64,000 nt of DNA, taken from NCBI GenBank assembly GCA_016946835.1, contig JACVTC010000004.1, positions 2,200,001-2,264,000 on the forward strand, given 5' to 3'. A program made the translations under genes and the position numbers. Numbering within the stretch: the first letter of the stretch is position 1; each line of letters opens with the position of its first letter. This document shows positions 28,591-40,290 of this stretch, piece by piece. The notes under the pieces were generated by a model that was given only the letters and a program-made list of their open reading frames with translations, did no database searches and was not told where the DNA came from. Source of the stretch: Neocallimastix lanati (nom. inval.) (taxonomy: Eukaryota; Neocallimastigomycota; Neocallimastigomycetes; Neocallimastigales; Neocallimastigaceae).

Positions 28591-29014
28591 ATGAAAAATA
28601 ATAATGAATTCCATTTTTCATTTATACGTACTATTTAAAATTTTATTTAATCAATTAGAATAAAAGTTTATTAAAAGTTATTTAATTCTTTTTATATATA
28701 TATATTTTTAAAGTATTTTTTTTACGTTTTTTTAAAATCTATGGCTTGTGTTTTGAAAAATTAATATATTATGAATTTATTCCATGTTTAAATTTAATTT
28801 TATCAATATATATTAAAATATATTATAGTATACTCTAAATATACAAAGTTATTATGAATAAATTATTTAAAAATACATTAATATATATATATATTTTTAG
28901 GATAAGAAAAAAACAAAAATAGTATTCTTTTATTTATTTCTGAAAAAAGAAATAACTAAAATATAGACAAACAAAAAATTAACAAAATAATAAGTTAATA
29001 AATTAATATGCTAA

Positions 29015-29058
<44 letters not shown>

Positions 29059-29201
29059 GAATCAATGAATCAATGAATGAATACATTAATAAATATAATA
29101 AATAAATAAATAATAAATGAATTAATAAATTAATAGATATAATAAATAAATAATGAATAAATTTATAAATAAATAGTAAATAAAACGAATATTTAACAAA
29201 T

Positions 29202-29243
<42 letters not shown>

Positions 29244-29441
29244 TGTTAAAAGTCAATAGTTTGGGTTTTATAATTATGTCAACTTTATTAATATATTTTA
29301 TGATAAAGAGCTGCAAATATTTAAATTTAATAAATTTACATGCTTTTATATTATTACATTGTGGCTCATACATTACATATATAACAAATACATTTTAATA
29401 CATTTAACGTATATTTCATATTTATTTCACATATTCTAACA
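29244..29441 (-). repeat. Element A 3' LTR (left)
   Basis: 198 bp, TG..CA ends. It shares with element B two well-conserved blocks, GGTTTTATAATTATGTCAAC and CATTGTGGCT.ATACATTA, which are candidates for transcription or RNA-structure signals. Confidence 0.92.
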
Positions 29442-29486
29442 TTCCCCCCTCAAACCAAATTATTTTAAAAGAATAATTTTGGTTTG
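29442..29486 (-). promoter_or_regulatory. Element A polypurine tract and adjoining hairpin
   Basis: On the minus strand the tract GAGGGGGGAA (29442-29451) ends directly at the 3' LTR, as expected of the plus-strand DNA primer of LTR elements. Just upstream on that strand the arms CAAACCAAATTATT (29451-29464) and AATAATTTTGGTTTG (29472-29486) pair with one bulge. Element B keeps both the G6 tract and a hairpin here, although the arm sequences differ. Confidence 0.8.
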
Positions 29487-29633
29487 AAAGTGAATATGTG
29501 TACTATACTATCTCTATATCTATACCAATATTAATATGCTATAATTTAATTTTCATTAATTGTAATTTTATATACTTATTTATATATTAGCTTGTTTTAT
29601 TTTAACAACTATATTATTACCCTATATTAATAT

Positions 29634-29914
29634 GACATTTTTGTGGTTAAACGTCTTAAAACCTTTATATTTTTATTATGGATAAAATTATTAATTATTA
29701 TATTCAAGTTATATTTTTTCGGATTGGTTACTCTTATTTGTACCATCCTATTATTATATTTTGGCAACCTCATTGGGAATTACGCCTAATTGACAACACA
29801 TGGTTTACCTCTTTGGTTTTATGTACTCTTGACAACACATGGTTTAACTCTCTGGTTTTTACGTCTATATTTATATTTGACAACTCTTATAGTTAACCGC
29901 TATGGTTTCACGTC
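29634..29914 (-). ncRNA. Element A hairpin array (six small hairpins)
   Basis: Six short inverted repeats: 29634-29655 (GAC..GTC), 29721-29748 (GGATTGG..CCATCC, with bulges), 29763-29786 (GGC..GCC), 29798-29824 (ACAT..ATGT), 29831-29865 (GAC..GTC) and 29879-29914 (GAC..GTC). Loops share an ACTCT or CCTC core followed by GG and TTTAC-like bases on the plus strand. Because the element is read on the minus strand, the RNA would carry the complement. Stem sequences differ while pairing is kept. No protein is encoded. RNA function is inferred; the weakest of the six are those with only 3-bp stems. Confidence 0.55.
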
Positions 29915-30222
29915 ATTTTATTTAATTATTAGCTTGATTAGTTGTGAATAAATAGCCTTTAATATTCAAAAGTTGTTTATTTACTAATTAATGATTTAAT
30001 TTATATTCTTTATTAATCTTTATTAAGAGTCTCAAAAATATTTGCATATTAATTTGTCACGTCTCTCATTTATTTTATACGTGTCTTATCTTCTAATTTA
30101 TTATTTTATTAGTATATTATTTATTTCAGGGGAATTTTCTTTCATAAAATACTTAATTTTTACGCGTTTTCATATTCTTGAAACTTTAAGATCATTTTTC
30201 TTCAAATTAGATCAATCTTCAC

Positions 30223-30237
30223 TAAAGTTGACATAAT
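30223..30237 (-). other. Element A leader segment complementary to its own LTR
   Basis: TAAAGTTGACATAAT is the exact reverse complement of ATTATGTCAACTTTA at 30373-30387 in the 5' LTR. In the minus-strand RNA these would pair across the primer-binding site, similar in placement to the U5-leader stems of retroviruses. Element B keeps most of the pairing (51961-51975). Confidence 0.6.
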
Positions 30238-30320
30238 GACAACTTTTATCATAAATTCTGGATCCTAGGTATTTTAGTTGACATTTTTCTAGTCCGGCTA
30301 AGGATATAAATATTCCTTTA

Positions 30321-30343
30321 AAGAGTCGATGAGACTCTTAATC
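30321..30343 (-). other. Element A primer-binding site, tRNA-Lys(CUU)-like
   Basis: The plus strand ends TGAGACTCTTAATC exactly at the LTR border. That matches the anticodon arm of tRNA-Lys with anticodon CUU: stem TGAGA, loop CTCTTAA, then TC. The RNA (minus) is therefore complementary to the inside of the tRNA, so the primer would be a tRNA fragment ending near position 40, as in Copia-type half-tRNA priming. The 23-bp block is unchanged in element B. A local 7-bp hairpin (AAGAGTC/GACTCTT) competes for the same bases. Confidence 0.7.
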
Positions 30344-30747
<404 letters not shown>

Positions 30748-31031
30748 GAGTGATATCAATAAATTAAAGATAAATTATATCGAATTATATACAATTGATT
30801 AATAAAAACGTATTTTTAAGGTTTTATATTGTATTAGTAATTCTTTCATATTTTAATCAACATTTTTTTTTCTACAAAATATGAATTTATTAATTCTTAT
30901 TGAATATTATGAATATTATTTATTCTGAATGTTCCAATGTATAATTTTTTTAACCAATCGTTTGATTTTAAAAGATTGATTGAAAAAAATATTTTTTTGT
31001 TGATCAAAGAAAAACTTGATAAAACTAATTA

Positions 31032-31098
<67 letters not shown>

Positions 31099-33008
31099 GT
31101 AAATAAATAAATATAAGGAAAATAAAAAAAAGGGTAAATTAAATTAATAAATATATATATAAATTTAAAATAATATATAAAAATATAAATATATATGCAA
31201 ATGTATATGAATATATAAAATTTATTAATTCTTAAAAATTTTTATATATATTATAATATAAATAAATTATTTACAAGATTTATCTTTTTTTTTTTTTTTT
31301 TTTTTTTTTATTTTGTTTTATTTTATATATTGATATCATTACTATTTAATATTATCTTTTTAAAAAATTTTCTTTGTTTATTTACATATTATCCGTTTTT
31401 TTGTTCCTTTAGATTGTGTATTTTTAAAAGTATATTTATTTACAAATATATTTATAATTTTGATTTAATAATAATAATATATATATATTTTTTTAAAAAA
31501 CGTAAAAATTAACTTCAGTAGATATTTATTATATTAGAATTATTTTACTTCAGAAAAAAATATTTTGATTCAAATAATCTTTATATTTTATATATAATAT
31601 TATAATATTATAATTATATATAAAAAAATGGAATTAAATTCTTGTATTTATAACTTTTTCTTTGAAGAAATATAAAATTTATATAATTATTAGTTATTAT
31701 TTAAGTTTTAATATTCTTCAATATTCTATTTTTTTTATTAACTAATTTATAAAAAAGGTATTATTAAAAAAATTTTTTTTTTTTATTTATAATAAAAAAA
31801 AAAAAATAAGTATTTATATATATATATATATATAAAATTACTTTTAATAAACTAAAATCTTTGTATTAAAATTATCTAAATTTTACACAGAACCTTTATC
31901 AATTTATGAAAAAGTTTTAATTAATTTAAACTTACTGTGAGAAAAAAAAAAGATAATATTTAAAAAAAATTTAGACTTTCATATTATTAGAAAATATTAA
32001 AAAGAAAGATGGAATAATTATAGAAATAATATATATATATGGAAGGATGGAAGAATTAAAAAGTGATATATATATTAGAGTTTAGTTTAGTTTTAAGAAT
32101 TATATATTTATTTAATTAATATATATATATATTTTAATAAAAAAATCAATAAAAATAAAATAAAAAAAAAAAAAAATAAAAAAAAAAATAGAAAAAAATA
32201 AAAGATTTTATAACTTTATATGAAACAAAATTTTTCATTTTTTTAAAAAAAAAAAAAAAAGAAAAAAAAATTTTTTTCTTTCATTTAAAGTCAAGAAGAG
32301 AGAAAAAAAAAAGATGTATGATATTTACAAAGTGAATATTTTAATTAAATAATTTTTTTTTCTTTTTTTTTTTTTATTCCATTTTACGTATTAAGAAAAA
32401 AAATAAAAATTATTTTACATTATATTATATACATTATATATATATGAATAAAAATGTAATAAATATAATTTTATAAATATTAATAATATTATTGATTTTA
32501 TTACTTTTTTATATTAATTTAAAATATTATATCATATTTTAAACTTTTTTTTTATAGATAATTATTATATTTTATTTTAATATAAAGTCTACTATATATT
32601 ATTATTATTTTTTTAATAAATATTTCAATATGGTTATATAAAAAAAATAATATAACTAAAATTGATAATAATTATAGTTATTTTATTATTATTAATAATG
32701 TTGTTTATTTTTAATTTTTTTTTAAAAAAAAATAAAAACAAAACAAAGCAAAACAAAACAGAATAAAAAAAAATAATAAATAATAAATAATGAATAATAA
32801 TAATAAATAATATAATAATAATAATAATAAACATAGCTAATATCAATGATTCAATCAATTATAAGTTAATAGTGCTAATAATATTAATTTTACAATTGAT
32901 TATTACTATTATTGATTATTTATTCTTTTTATTTATTATTTATCATTTATTATTATTTTATTTTTGATTTATAGATATATTAATAATATATATATATATA
33001 TATTAATT
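30748..33008. other. Intergenic downstream of the NELF-A gene
   Basis: AT-rich, with an (AAAT)n tract at about 31036-31115 and many poly-A/T runs. The frames at 31330-31512 and 32634-32858 are low-complexity and were rejected. No RNA gene seen. Confidence 0.6.
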
Positions 33009-34734
33009 TTATTTGTTTATACTCTTTTTTATCTTTTTTAATTTACGCCAAGTACCAGATTGAAAGTTCATTTCAAATTCTATAATTTCACGCACGAATA
33101 CATCATTTTCTTTATATACTTTACAATTTAATGGTATTATTTTTGTAGGTTCATCAGGTATGTTAACTAATTATATGAGTAATAAAATAAAGTAAAAAAA
33201 TATATATATGTATTATAATAATATTCATTTATTATGGATGTCATAATATATTATTATTTAATCTTATTACCTTTTTTACCATTTAAGAAATCTATAATGA
33301 AATTTCGATCATTATTATCTAATAAATTTGTACTTCCAAGAATATCAGAATAATCATTCATTTCCATTTGATAGGGTGAGGAATCATTTGTCGGTGGTGG
33401 TTGATTTGGATCATAATTATTATTATTATGGGGGTGAAGATTATTATTCATATTTGTATGATTTTCGTTTGGTGGAGGTTGATTATAGTAGGAATTTTGA
33501 TTAGGATTATAATAATTATTATTAAGATTATTATCTGGTTCATTATTATTATTGGATGACATCATATTTGGATCATGTAAATTTTGATTAGGATTTATAT
33601 TATTATTATTATTATTATTATTAGGGTTGTAATAATCATTTGAATAAGAGTTCATATCATTATCACTCATTCCTGGTGAATACATATTATTTTGATCAGG
33701 TGGATTTGACATTTCTGGTACATCATTTAATGTATTATTTAATGGTAATATTGGAGTTGTTGCTTCTGAATTATTAACAGAAGACGATCCGGATTCATTA
33801 TCAACTCTTCTTTTCTTACGAGCTTTTTTTTTTTTTTTTTTTTTTTTTAATATTTGTTATTTGAATATACCAATCATTTTATCAATTAATTAATAAATTA
33901 ATAAATCAATTCATAAATCAATAAATATGTCAATAAATAAGTTTTTAAATAAATTTATAAAATTTATAAATAAATCAATAAATTGCTTACTTCTTTTTAT
34001 TGGTGATGTTACTAATAATAATTATGAATATATAAATAAGAGATAGTATAATATAAATAGTATGAATATATAATATAAATATAAATATATGTTATTTATT
34101 TATTATTATTATTTAATTAATATTATTATTTTTTTTATTAATTAATTAAAATAGGAAATTTATTTATTTATTACCAGAATTTTCACGCTGTAATATTCTT
34201 TCACGTTTTTCTTTTTCTTTAGCTTCTTTCTCTTTTTGTTTACGTAATTCTTTTTCACGAGCTTCTTTTTCTTTGGCTTCTTTAGCAGCAGCAATAGCTT
34301 CTTGTCTCTTCTTTTCTTTTTCTTTAGCTTCTTTTTCCCTAGCTTCTTTTAATGCTTCCTTTCTCTTTTTCTCTTCTTCTGCCTCCTTTTGCTTCTTTTT
34401 ACGTTTTTCCAAACGTTCTCTTTCTCTTTCTTCTTTTTCTTTTTGCTTTCTAGCCATTTCTTCTTTCTTCTTTCTTTCCTTTTCTTTTTCGGCAGCTAAT
34501 TTTTCTTCTTCTTCTCTCTTCAATGCTAAACGTTTTTCTTCATTCAAACGATTAACTTCTTCAAGATCTAATACCATATTTCTTCTTCGAATATTATTTT
34601 TATTTAATAATGATCCCGTAAGTGGTTTATTAATATTAATATTATCTTTATAATGTTATTTCATTATTGTTTTTGAAATATTTTTTTTTTTTATATTTTT
34701 ATTATATTTTATGTTATAATATATATATATATAT

Positions 34735-34765
<31 letters not shown>

Positions 34766-36432
34766 CAAAGAATAATATTTTAAAAAATTAATAATTATAT
34801 TATATTACATTAATATATTATTATATTATAAAATTTAGATAATATATACTTTGTCTCATTGAAGGTCTATTTTTTATAAATAAATGTGATGGTCTTCTTC
34901 TTAAGAAGGATGGTTTTTCTTCTTTTTTAACTGGTGGCTTATTTGATGTTGGTGACGTAACTTTTAATAAACAATATCATCATTAATATTATATTTAATA
35001 TTATATTAGAAAAATGGATAATAACAATAATAAGAATAACAATTATAACAACAACAATAATAATTAATATATATATATATATCAATTATAATAATAACAA
35101 TAACAATAACAATGACTAATATTATAATAAAACTTTGTATATTTATTAATTTATATTATATATATATATATTTAATTTTAATGGTTATATTTAATAAAGA
35201 GTTCTACCTGTTATTCCTGGTATCTTTTTTTCTAAATTATCAATTCTTGTTTTTTCATCCGGAATTGAAAATTCTGGTTTCCAATTCATTTTATAGTTAT
35301 TTAAAAATACATCTTCTGGTTTATGTCTTATGTACATTAATGATAATGGATGACATTTTGGGTATTCTGGTACTTTGTATATATATATATATGATTATTT
35401 TAATAATTGTATTGATTAATTATAATTAAATTTTATAAAAATTATATTTCGATTTTATATATATTTATTTTTTTATTTACAATTATACAATAATTTATGT
35501 TAATATTAAAAATCATTAATTCTTACATGATGAGATTACTTGTTTTATTCCTTTTTCAAAACATTTATCATCTTTTTCTATTTCACATGTATATTGTCCA
35601 CCTGGTGTAGTAACATAATTTTTAATAGCACTAGCAATACTTCCAATGAAATTTTTATTTAATTTATCATTTTCAGAGTCTTGTCTAGCTAATTGAAGTA
35701 TCTATTTTATTTATATTAAATTTTGTTTATTAATTGATATTAATGATTATGAAATAAATATATAAATAATAATAATAATTACAACAAATAAAATTGATAA
35801 TAATAATAATAATAATAATAATAATTATAACTGATAAAAAAATTGATTATAATAATTAATAATAATTAATAATAATAAATAATGAAATATAACAATATTA
35901 GAATAGAACTTCATTTTAACTTAAAATAAAATATGATAAAATTAAATAGTTACTTCTTAATAAATATTTTATTTTTAATTATATTAAAAAATACATATAC
36001 TATTTCTATTATTATTTTAATTAAATTTTATCGTTATTATTTTTTATTTTTTATTTCCATTTGTTTTATTTTATTTTTATTTTTTTTCCTTTTTACCTTT
36101 TCTATTCTTTCTCTAAATTCTACAAGATTCCTTTTTTTTATACATAATAATGCTAACATCAATTCTGTTTTTCGATAGGGTCCAATTAAATTATCTAATA
36201 TATTATCTTCTAAACTATTATCCATTAAAGGATTTTCTGATGTTGTTGGAGATTGGATAATATCATTTATGGAATTATTATAAAGAATTTCTGATTCATC
36301 TTTCCATCTTTTAATACAATAATCTAATGAATCAGCATCTATTAATTGTGATATTCTTTGTACTGATGCCCAACAATCCTGTGGTATCGGTTTCTTCCAA
36401 ATTTCTCTTAATTCTTCAGTATTTGAATTCAT
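33009..36432 (-). CDS. NELFA: Negative elongation factor subunit A (NELF-A) homologue
   Basis: Eight exons: 36097-36432, 35527-35701, 35208-35372, 34850-34960, 34175-34645, 33991-34011, 33271-33822 and 33009-33166; 662 aa, all junctions in frame. NELF-A binds paused RNA polymerase II within the four-subunit NELF complex. Residues 1-160 match the conserved N-terminal (HDAg-like) domain, with the helix pattern RKTELMLALL..EFRERIEK.ILQLARQD as in animal NELF-A (LKLLLGTL..MKGALMEIIQLASLD). Around 275-300, RRRNMVLDLEEVNRL resembles the KLLDISELD region. The last 53 residues (IIEFEMNFQSGTWRKLKK) match the animal C-terminus (VFEMNYATGQWTRFKK). Between them lie a long charged coiled coil (~290-415, K/E/R-rich), a nuclear localisation signal (IKRTRKKRR, ~423-432) made partly by a 21-nt microexon, and an N/P-rich linker (~450-600). 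Slightly longer than human NELF-A (528 aa). Confidence 0.88.
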
Positions 36433-38550
36433 TTTTTTTTTTTAAAAAAAAAAAAATATGTTAATTATTTTTTATTTTTTAAAAATTTCACACAATCAGT
36501 TCTTTTATATTTATTTATTGCTTTATTTATCGTCTGAATATAACAGTCTTTATTTATCTATTTTCTTTTCTCGTCAAACATTAATTTCTATAAAAAAGGA
36601 ATTTTAATCTATTCGTTATGTTATAGAATATTAATCATAGAAATACTATTAATATATAAATAAATATAGATTAAAATAAATATTATAGATTAAATATGAA
36701 TAAATGATAAATGTTAGATTTTTTTTATTATTCTTACTAATTATTACTAAATATAAATTATTATTATTTATAAAAAATATTAAAATATTGAGTAATTATA
36801 TTTAATTATAAAAGTATATAAATACTAAGGAAAATGAATTCTTAAAATATTTAATAACATTATTTATTTATTTATTTATTTATTTATTATTTTTTTATTT
36901 TATTTTATTTTATTTTATTTTGTTTAAAAATATGATATACATTTAATTTGTCATTGAAATTTTTAATATATTCAAATAAAAATTGTAAATATTTAAAAAA
37001 GTGTGATTAAAATACATAATAAATAAATATATTTGGGTGAGTGAAAATTGGTTCTACAATATAAATATAATAAATCTAACATTTTATCTAATATAAATAT
37101 ATAATTCTATTTATATTATAATATTTTAAATATAAATATTATATTATTTCAATACTTTTTGTATTTTAAAAGAAAAATATAAATAACTGGATAATTCAAA
37201 ACCTTTAATCATTTTTGATCTTAATTTATTACTATAATTATTTTACGATTATTCTATTATCAAATTTAATTATTTATTTACTTTTAATAAATTTGTTTAA
37301 TTTATAAATAATGTATTACTTAAATACTTTTTATACTTTAATAGAGAAATACAAATAACTGGATAATTCACAAAGTCATTAATCATATTTCTGATCTTAC
37401 TTAATTACTATTTATTATTTTATGATTATACTATTATCAAATTTATTTAACTATCTATTTACTTTTAATAAATTTATTTAATTGATAACTATGTATTCAT
37501 TTAATTATATATAGTCTTTTATTATGGATAATATTTATAAATATTCTTTGTATTTTACAACAAAATATAATAAATAAATAAATAAATAGATAAATAGATA
37601 AATGTATAAATTTATAAATTAATAAATATAAATATAATCAATAATAAATTTTACATAATTAATATACACATAATTATTTTATACTATTATATATATAAAT
37701 TTATTAAACTTTTTAAATTTTTAATTATTAATCCTATTTATTAATTATATTTATATAATTTATAAAATTTATATAATTTAAATTATATATATTATTAATA
37801 AAACTTTACCTTTTTTTTTTTTTTTTTTTTAAATTTATATTATTTTTGTTATGGATTATACTTTTTTTTAAATTAATATAATTTATTTAAATATTCATTA
37901 ATATTCATAAAAATATCATAACATTTTACACTGACCAACAAAAACAAAAAAAAAAAAAATTTGAAAATCATTTAAATATAAAATTATTTTATTATAGCGT
38001 TTCTTTGGCTGATAGATTTGAGCCTTGATTGGTTTTTATTGAATATTTATTATAAATTTTTGTTATATAAAAATTACATTACATTTTGAATTAAGGCTTG
38101 ATTAATTTTTTTATTATACATATACATAAATCTTTAATTAAAAAAAAGTTTAAATTGTTAAACTATTTTTTAAATTTTTCCTTTTAAATTTGAATAAAAA
38201 AATTTTTAAAATTTATTATTACTATATACTTTTTTTTTTTGTTTTTTTACAAAAGGAAAAAAAAAAAAATAATAAATAAAAACTACAAATTCTATCCTTT
38301 TTTTTTTAAAAAAAAAAAGAAAGAAAAATTATTAAATGATTTTCTAATAGTAATTATTAGAACTTAATATTATTTATTTAAGGAATTAAAAAGTATATTA
38401 TTATTTTTATATATCTATTTTAATAATTTTATTTCTTTTTTTTTTTTTTTTTTTTTTTATTTCTTAATTTATTTTTACTAATAATTTTATTTGTATTTAA
38501 TTTATTATTATTTTTTATTTACTTTTATATGATATTTATTTAAATATAAA

Positions 38551-38599
<49 letters not shown>

Positions 38600-38711
38600 A
38601 AATTTTATTATTATTATTATTATAAAATTTTATTATTATTATTATTATAAAATTTTATTATTATTATTATTATAAAATTTTATTATTATTATTATTATTA
38701 TTATTATAAAA

Positions 38712-38744
<33 letters not shown>

Positions 38745-38833
38745 GTTTTCATCATTAATCAATTAATCAATCAATTAAACAAATTTATATTTTGGTTATT
38801 TTTTAATTTTCAAAAAAAAATTTAAAGTGATAC
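36433..38833. other. Intergenic between NELF-A and 7TM genes
   Basis: AT-rich; contains the tandem duplication at 37148-37495 and, at about 38550-38745, ATT runs broken into blocks by AAAATTTT, which repeat with a period near 28 bp. No gene seen. Confidence 0.6.
37148..37495. repeat. ~172-bp diverged tandem duplication
   Basis: Copies at 37148-37319 and 37320-37495 share the anchor ATAACTGGATAATTCA (37183 and 37355), then TTAATCAT, TGATCTTA, CTATTATCAAATTTA and ACTTTTAATAAATTT in the same order, with substitutions throughout. Older than the 24-kb duplications. Non-coding. Confidence 0.85.
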
Positions 38834-40290
38834 TTAATAATAATAATAGTTCATATTTGAATTCATACTACTCATTTCATTCACATTAAATGTCATACTT
38901 CCTGATCCCATATTAACATTCATATTAATATTGGATGTATTACTTCTATTGGATACAGAAGAATAATTATTTTGAAAATCTTGATATTTATTATTTTTTA
39001 GATTATTAAAATTATTATAATTTTTGAAATTTTGATTACTTCGGAAATTAAATACATTGTTATCATTATTCATTTTCATTAGTTCATCTTTATTCATTAA
39101 ACTTGGAAAATTTAATTCACCTTTTGAATTTCTGTTATAATAATATTGGAATTTATTTCTTGATGATTCAGATCTATTATTCATAGCTAAATTAGATAAA
39201 TCTCTTAGATAATTATTGTTTTTTCTATTATAATTCATCATATTATTTTGTTCCAATTTTTCCTATTTAAATAAATAATAATATATTAATATATTAATAT
39301 TATTACATACAGTTTATAATAATAAAATAAATTTAATTTAACAATTATTAAATTTAGTACTGATTTCCTATTACATATATATATAATCAATTATAACTTA
39401 AATGTAAAAAAATCAAACAAATTATTACTTACATTTAATTTTGGTTTTAAATTTAATAAAGCATAAGCACACCATAAAACAATAACAGATAAAGAATCCC
39501 ACCAAATATCACCTCCTGGTTTCTTTGAGTATGCATTAATTATGTAATAGAAGACCATCTTTGATACCAGTAAAATTACGAAAATGATAACATTATTATC
39601 TAACACAGCTTTAATTTTAAAGTGACGTAATTTATAATTTTTTAGGTTTTTTAATGAAATGAAGAGTGTAATAATAACAATGAGCAATGAAACTGAAGTA
39701 TCAATAATATCGAAAATTTCAACATAAAAAATAATATTGGCATCATTATTTACAACACAACCTCCAAATTTACTAGAATTTCCTCTATAATGAATAAGAT
39801 TCATGAAATATGACGTACTATATAAAATACTGAAAAAGGTACAAACAAAAATAATTTTTTTAAGCCAACCTTTTTTATAATAATTTATGGTGATTCGATA
39901 AAGTCTACATATTTGATAAAAAGAAATGGGTACCCAATTAAGAGTTGCTGAAAAATAAAAAAAGTATATAAAAAATCCGGTACAATCTATAAAACCAAGA
40001 GGTGCTCTAATTCTATAAATAATATCACTTGAATTATTCATTAGTGCAAATGATGATGCAGTTATAAGAAACCAAAAATGCCAATCTCTTGTTTTAAAAT
40101 ATCTAATTAATGATTTTAAAAGAATGATAATATACATTGTTTCTGATATAACCAACATTAAAAATTCAATTTTATGAACTTTTAAATCATCATCTAAATT
40201 GCCATTCACGGTATTATTATTAATTTCACCTGTATCATTGCTTTTTACATATGATTCAGTATATTCAAAATTGTAGAAAGCTGGATCCAT
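38834..40290 (-). CDS. Seven-transmembrane protein, GPCR-like, with Asn-rich cytoplasmic tail
   Basis: Two exons: 39433-40290 and 38834-39262; phase-0 intron with a GTAAGT donor and TAG acceptor; 428 aa. There is no signal peptide; the N-terminal 42 residues contain possible N-glycosylation sites (NDT, NNT). Hydrophobic segments at about 45-66, 70-92, 99-125, 140-165, 185-216, 228-254 and 263-283 give seven helices. Other receptor-like signs are a Cys at the top of helix 3 (IDCTG) and one in the second outer loop (GGCVVN) that could form the usual disulfide, CRLYRI at the inner end of helix 3 in the place of DRY, and a basic third inner loop (KNLKNYKLRHFKIK). After helix 7 (NLKPKLN) the tail of about 145 residues is N/S/Y/M-rich and ends in YYYY. 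The family could not be assigned. The seven helices are clear; ligand and coupling are unknown. Confidence 0.82.

Larger units (their letters stand above)
21007..29243. other. 8-kb intergenic region, no gene seen
   Basis: Uniformly AT-rich, with poly-A/poly-T runs and TA dinucleotide runs. I checked for split exons by looking for runs of balanced codons next to GT/AG sites and found none. Contents worth noting are the local duplications at 24078-24265, 24825-24920 and 28218-28590, an (AAAT)n tract at about 29014-29057, and the (AAT)n tract at about 29203-29243 that hosts the LTR element. Confidence 0.6.

Noticed and set aside
29678-29896. 72-codon frame inside element A
   Set aside because: It is on the strand opposite to the element's transcript, is not kept in element B, and overlaps the hairpin array.
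30321-30343. Hammerhead ribozyme core, as in retrozymes (CGATGAG string)
   Set aside because: The required CTGATGAG and GAAA boxes with three stems are absent, and the block is better explained as a tRNA-type primer site.
30330-30343. A tRNA-Lys gene or fragment
   Set aside because: Only the anticodon-arm segment is present; there is no acceptor stem, T arm or D arm around it.
34273-34653. 126-codon Ser/Phe-rich frame on the plus strand
   Set aside because: Antisense shadow of the Lys/Glu coiled coil of NELF-A; the same holds for frames at 17651-18604 opposite the 927-aa gene and 15778-16008 opposite the RT remnant.
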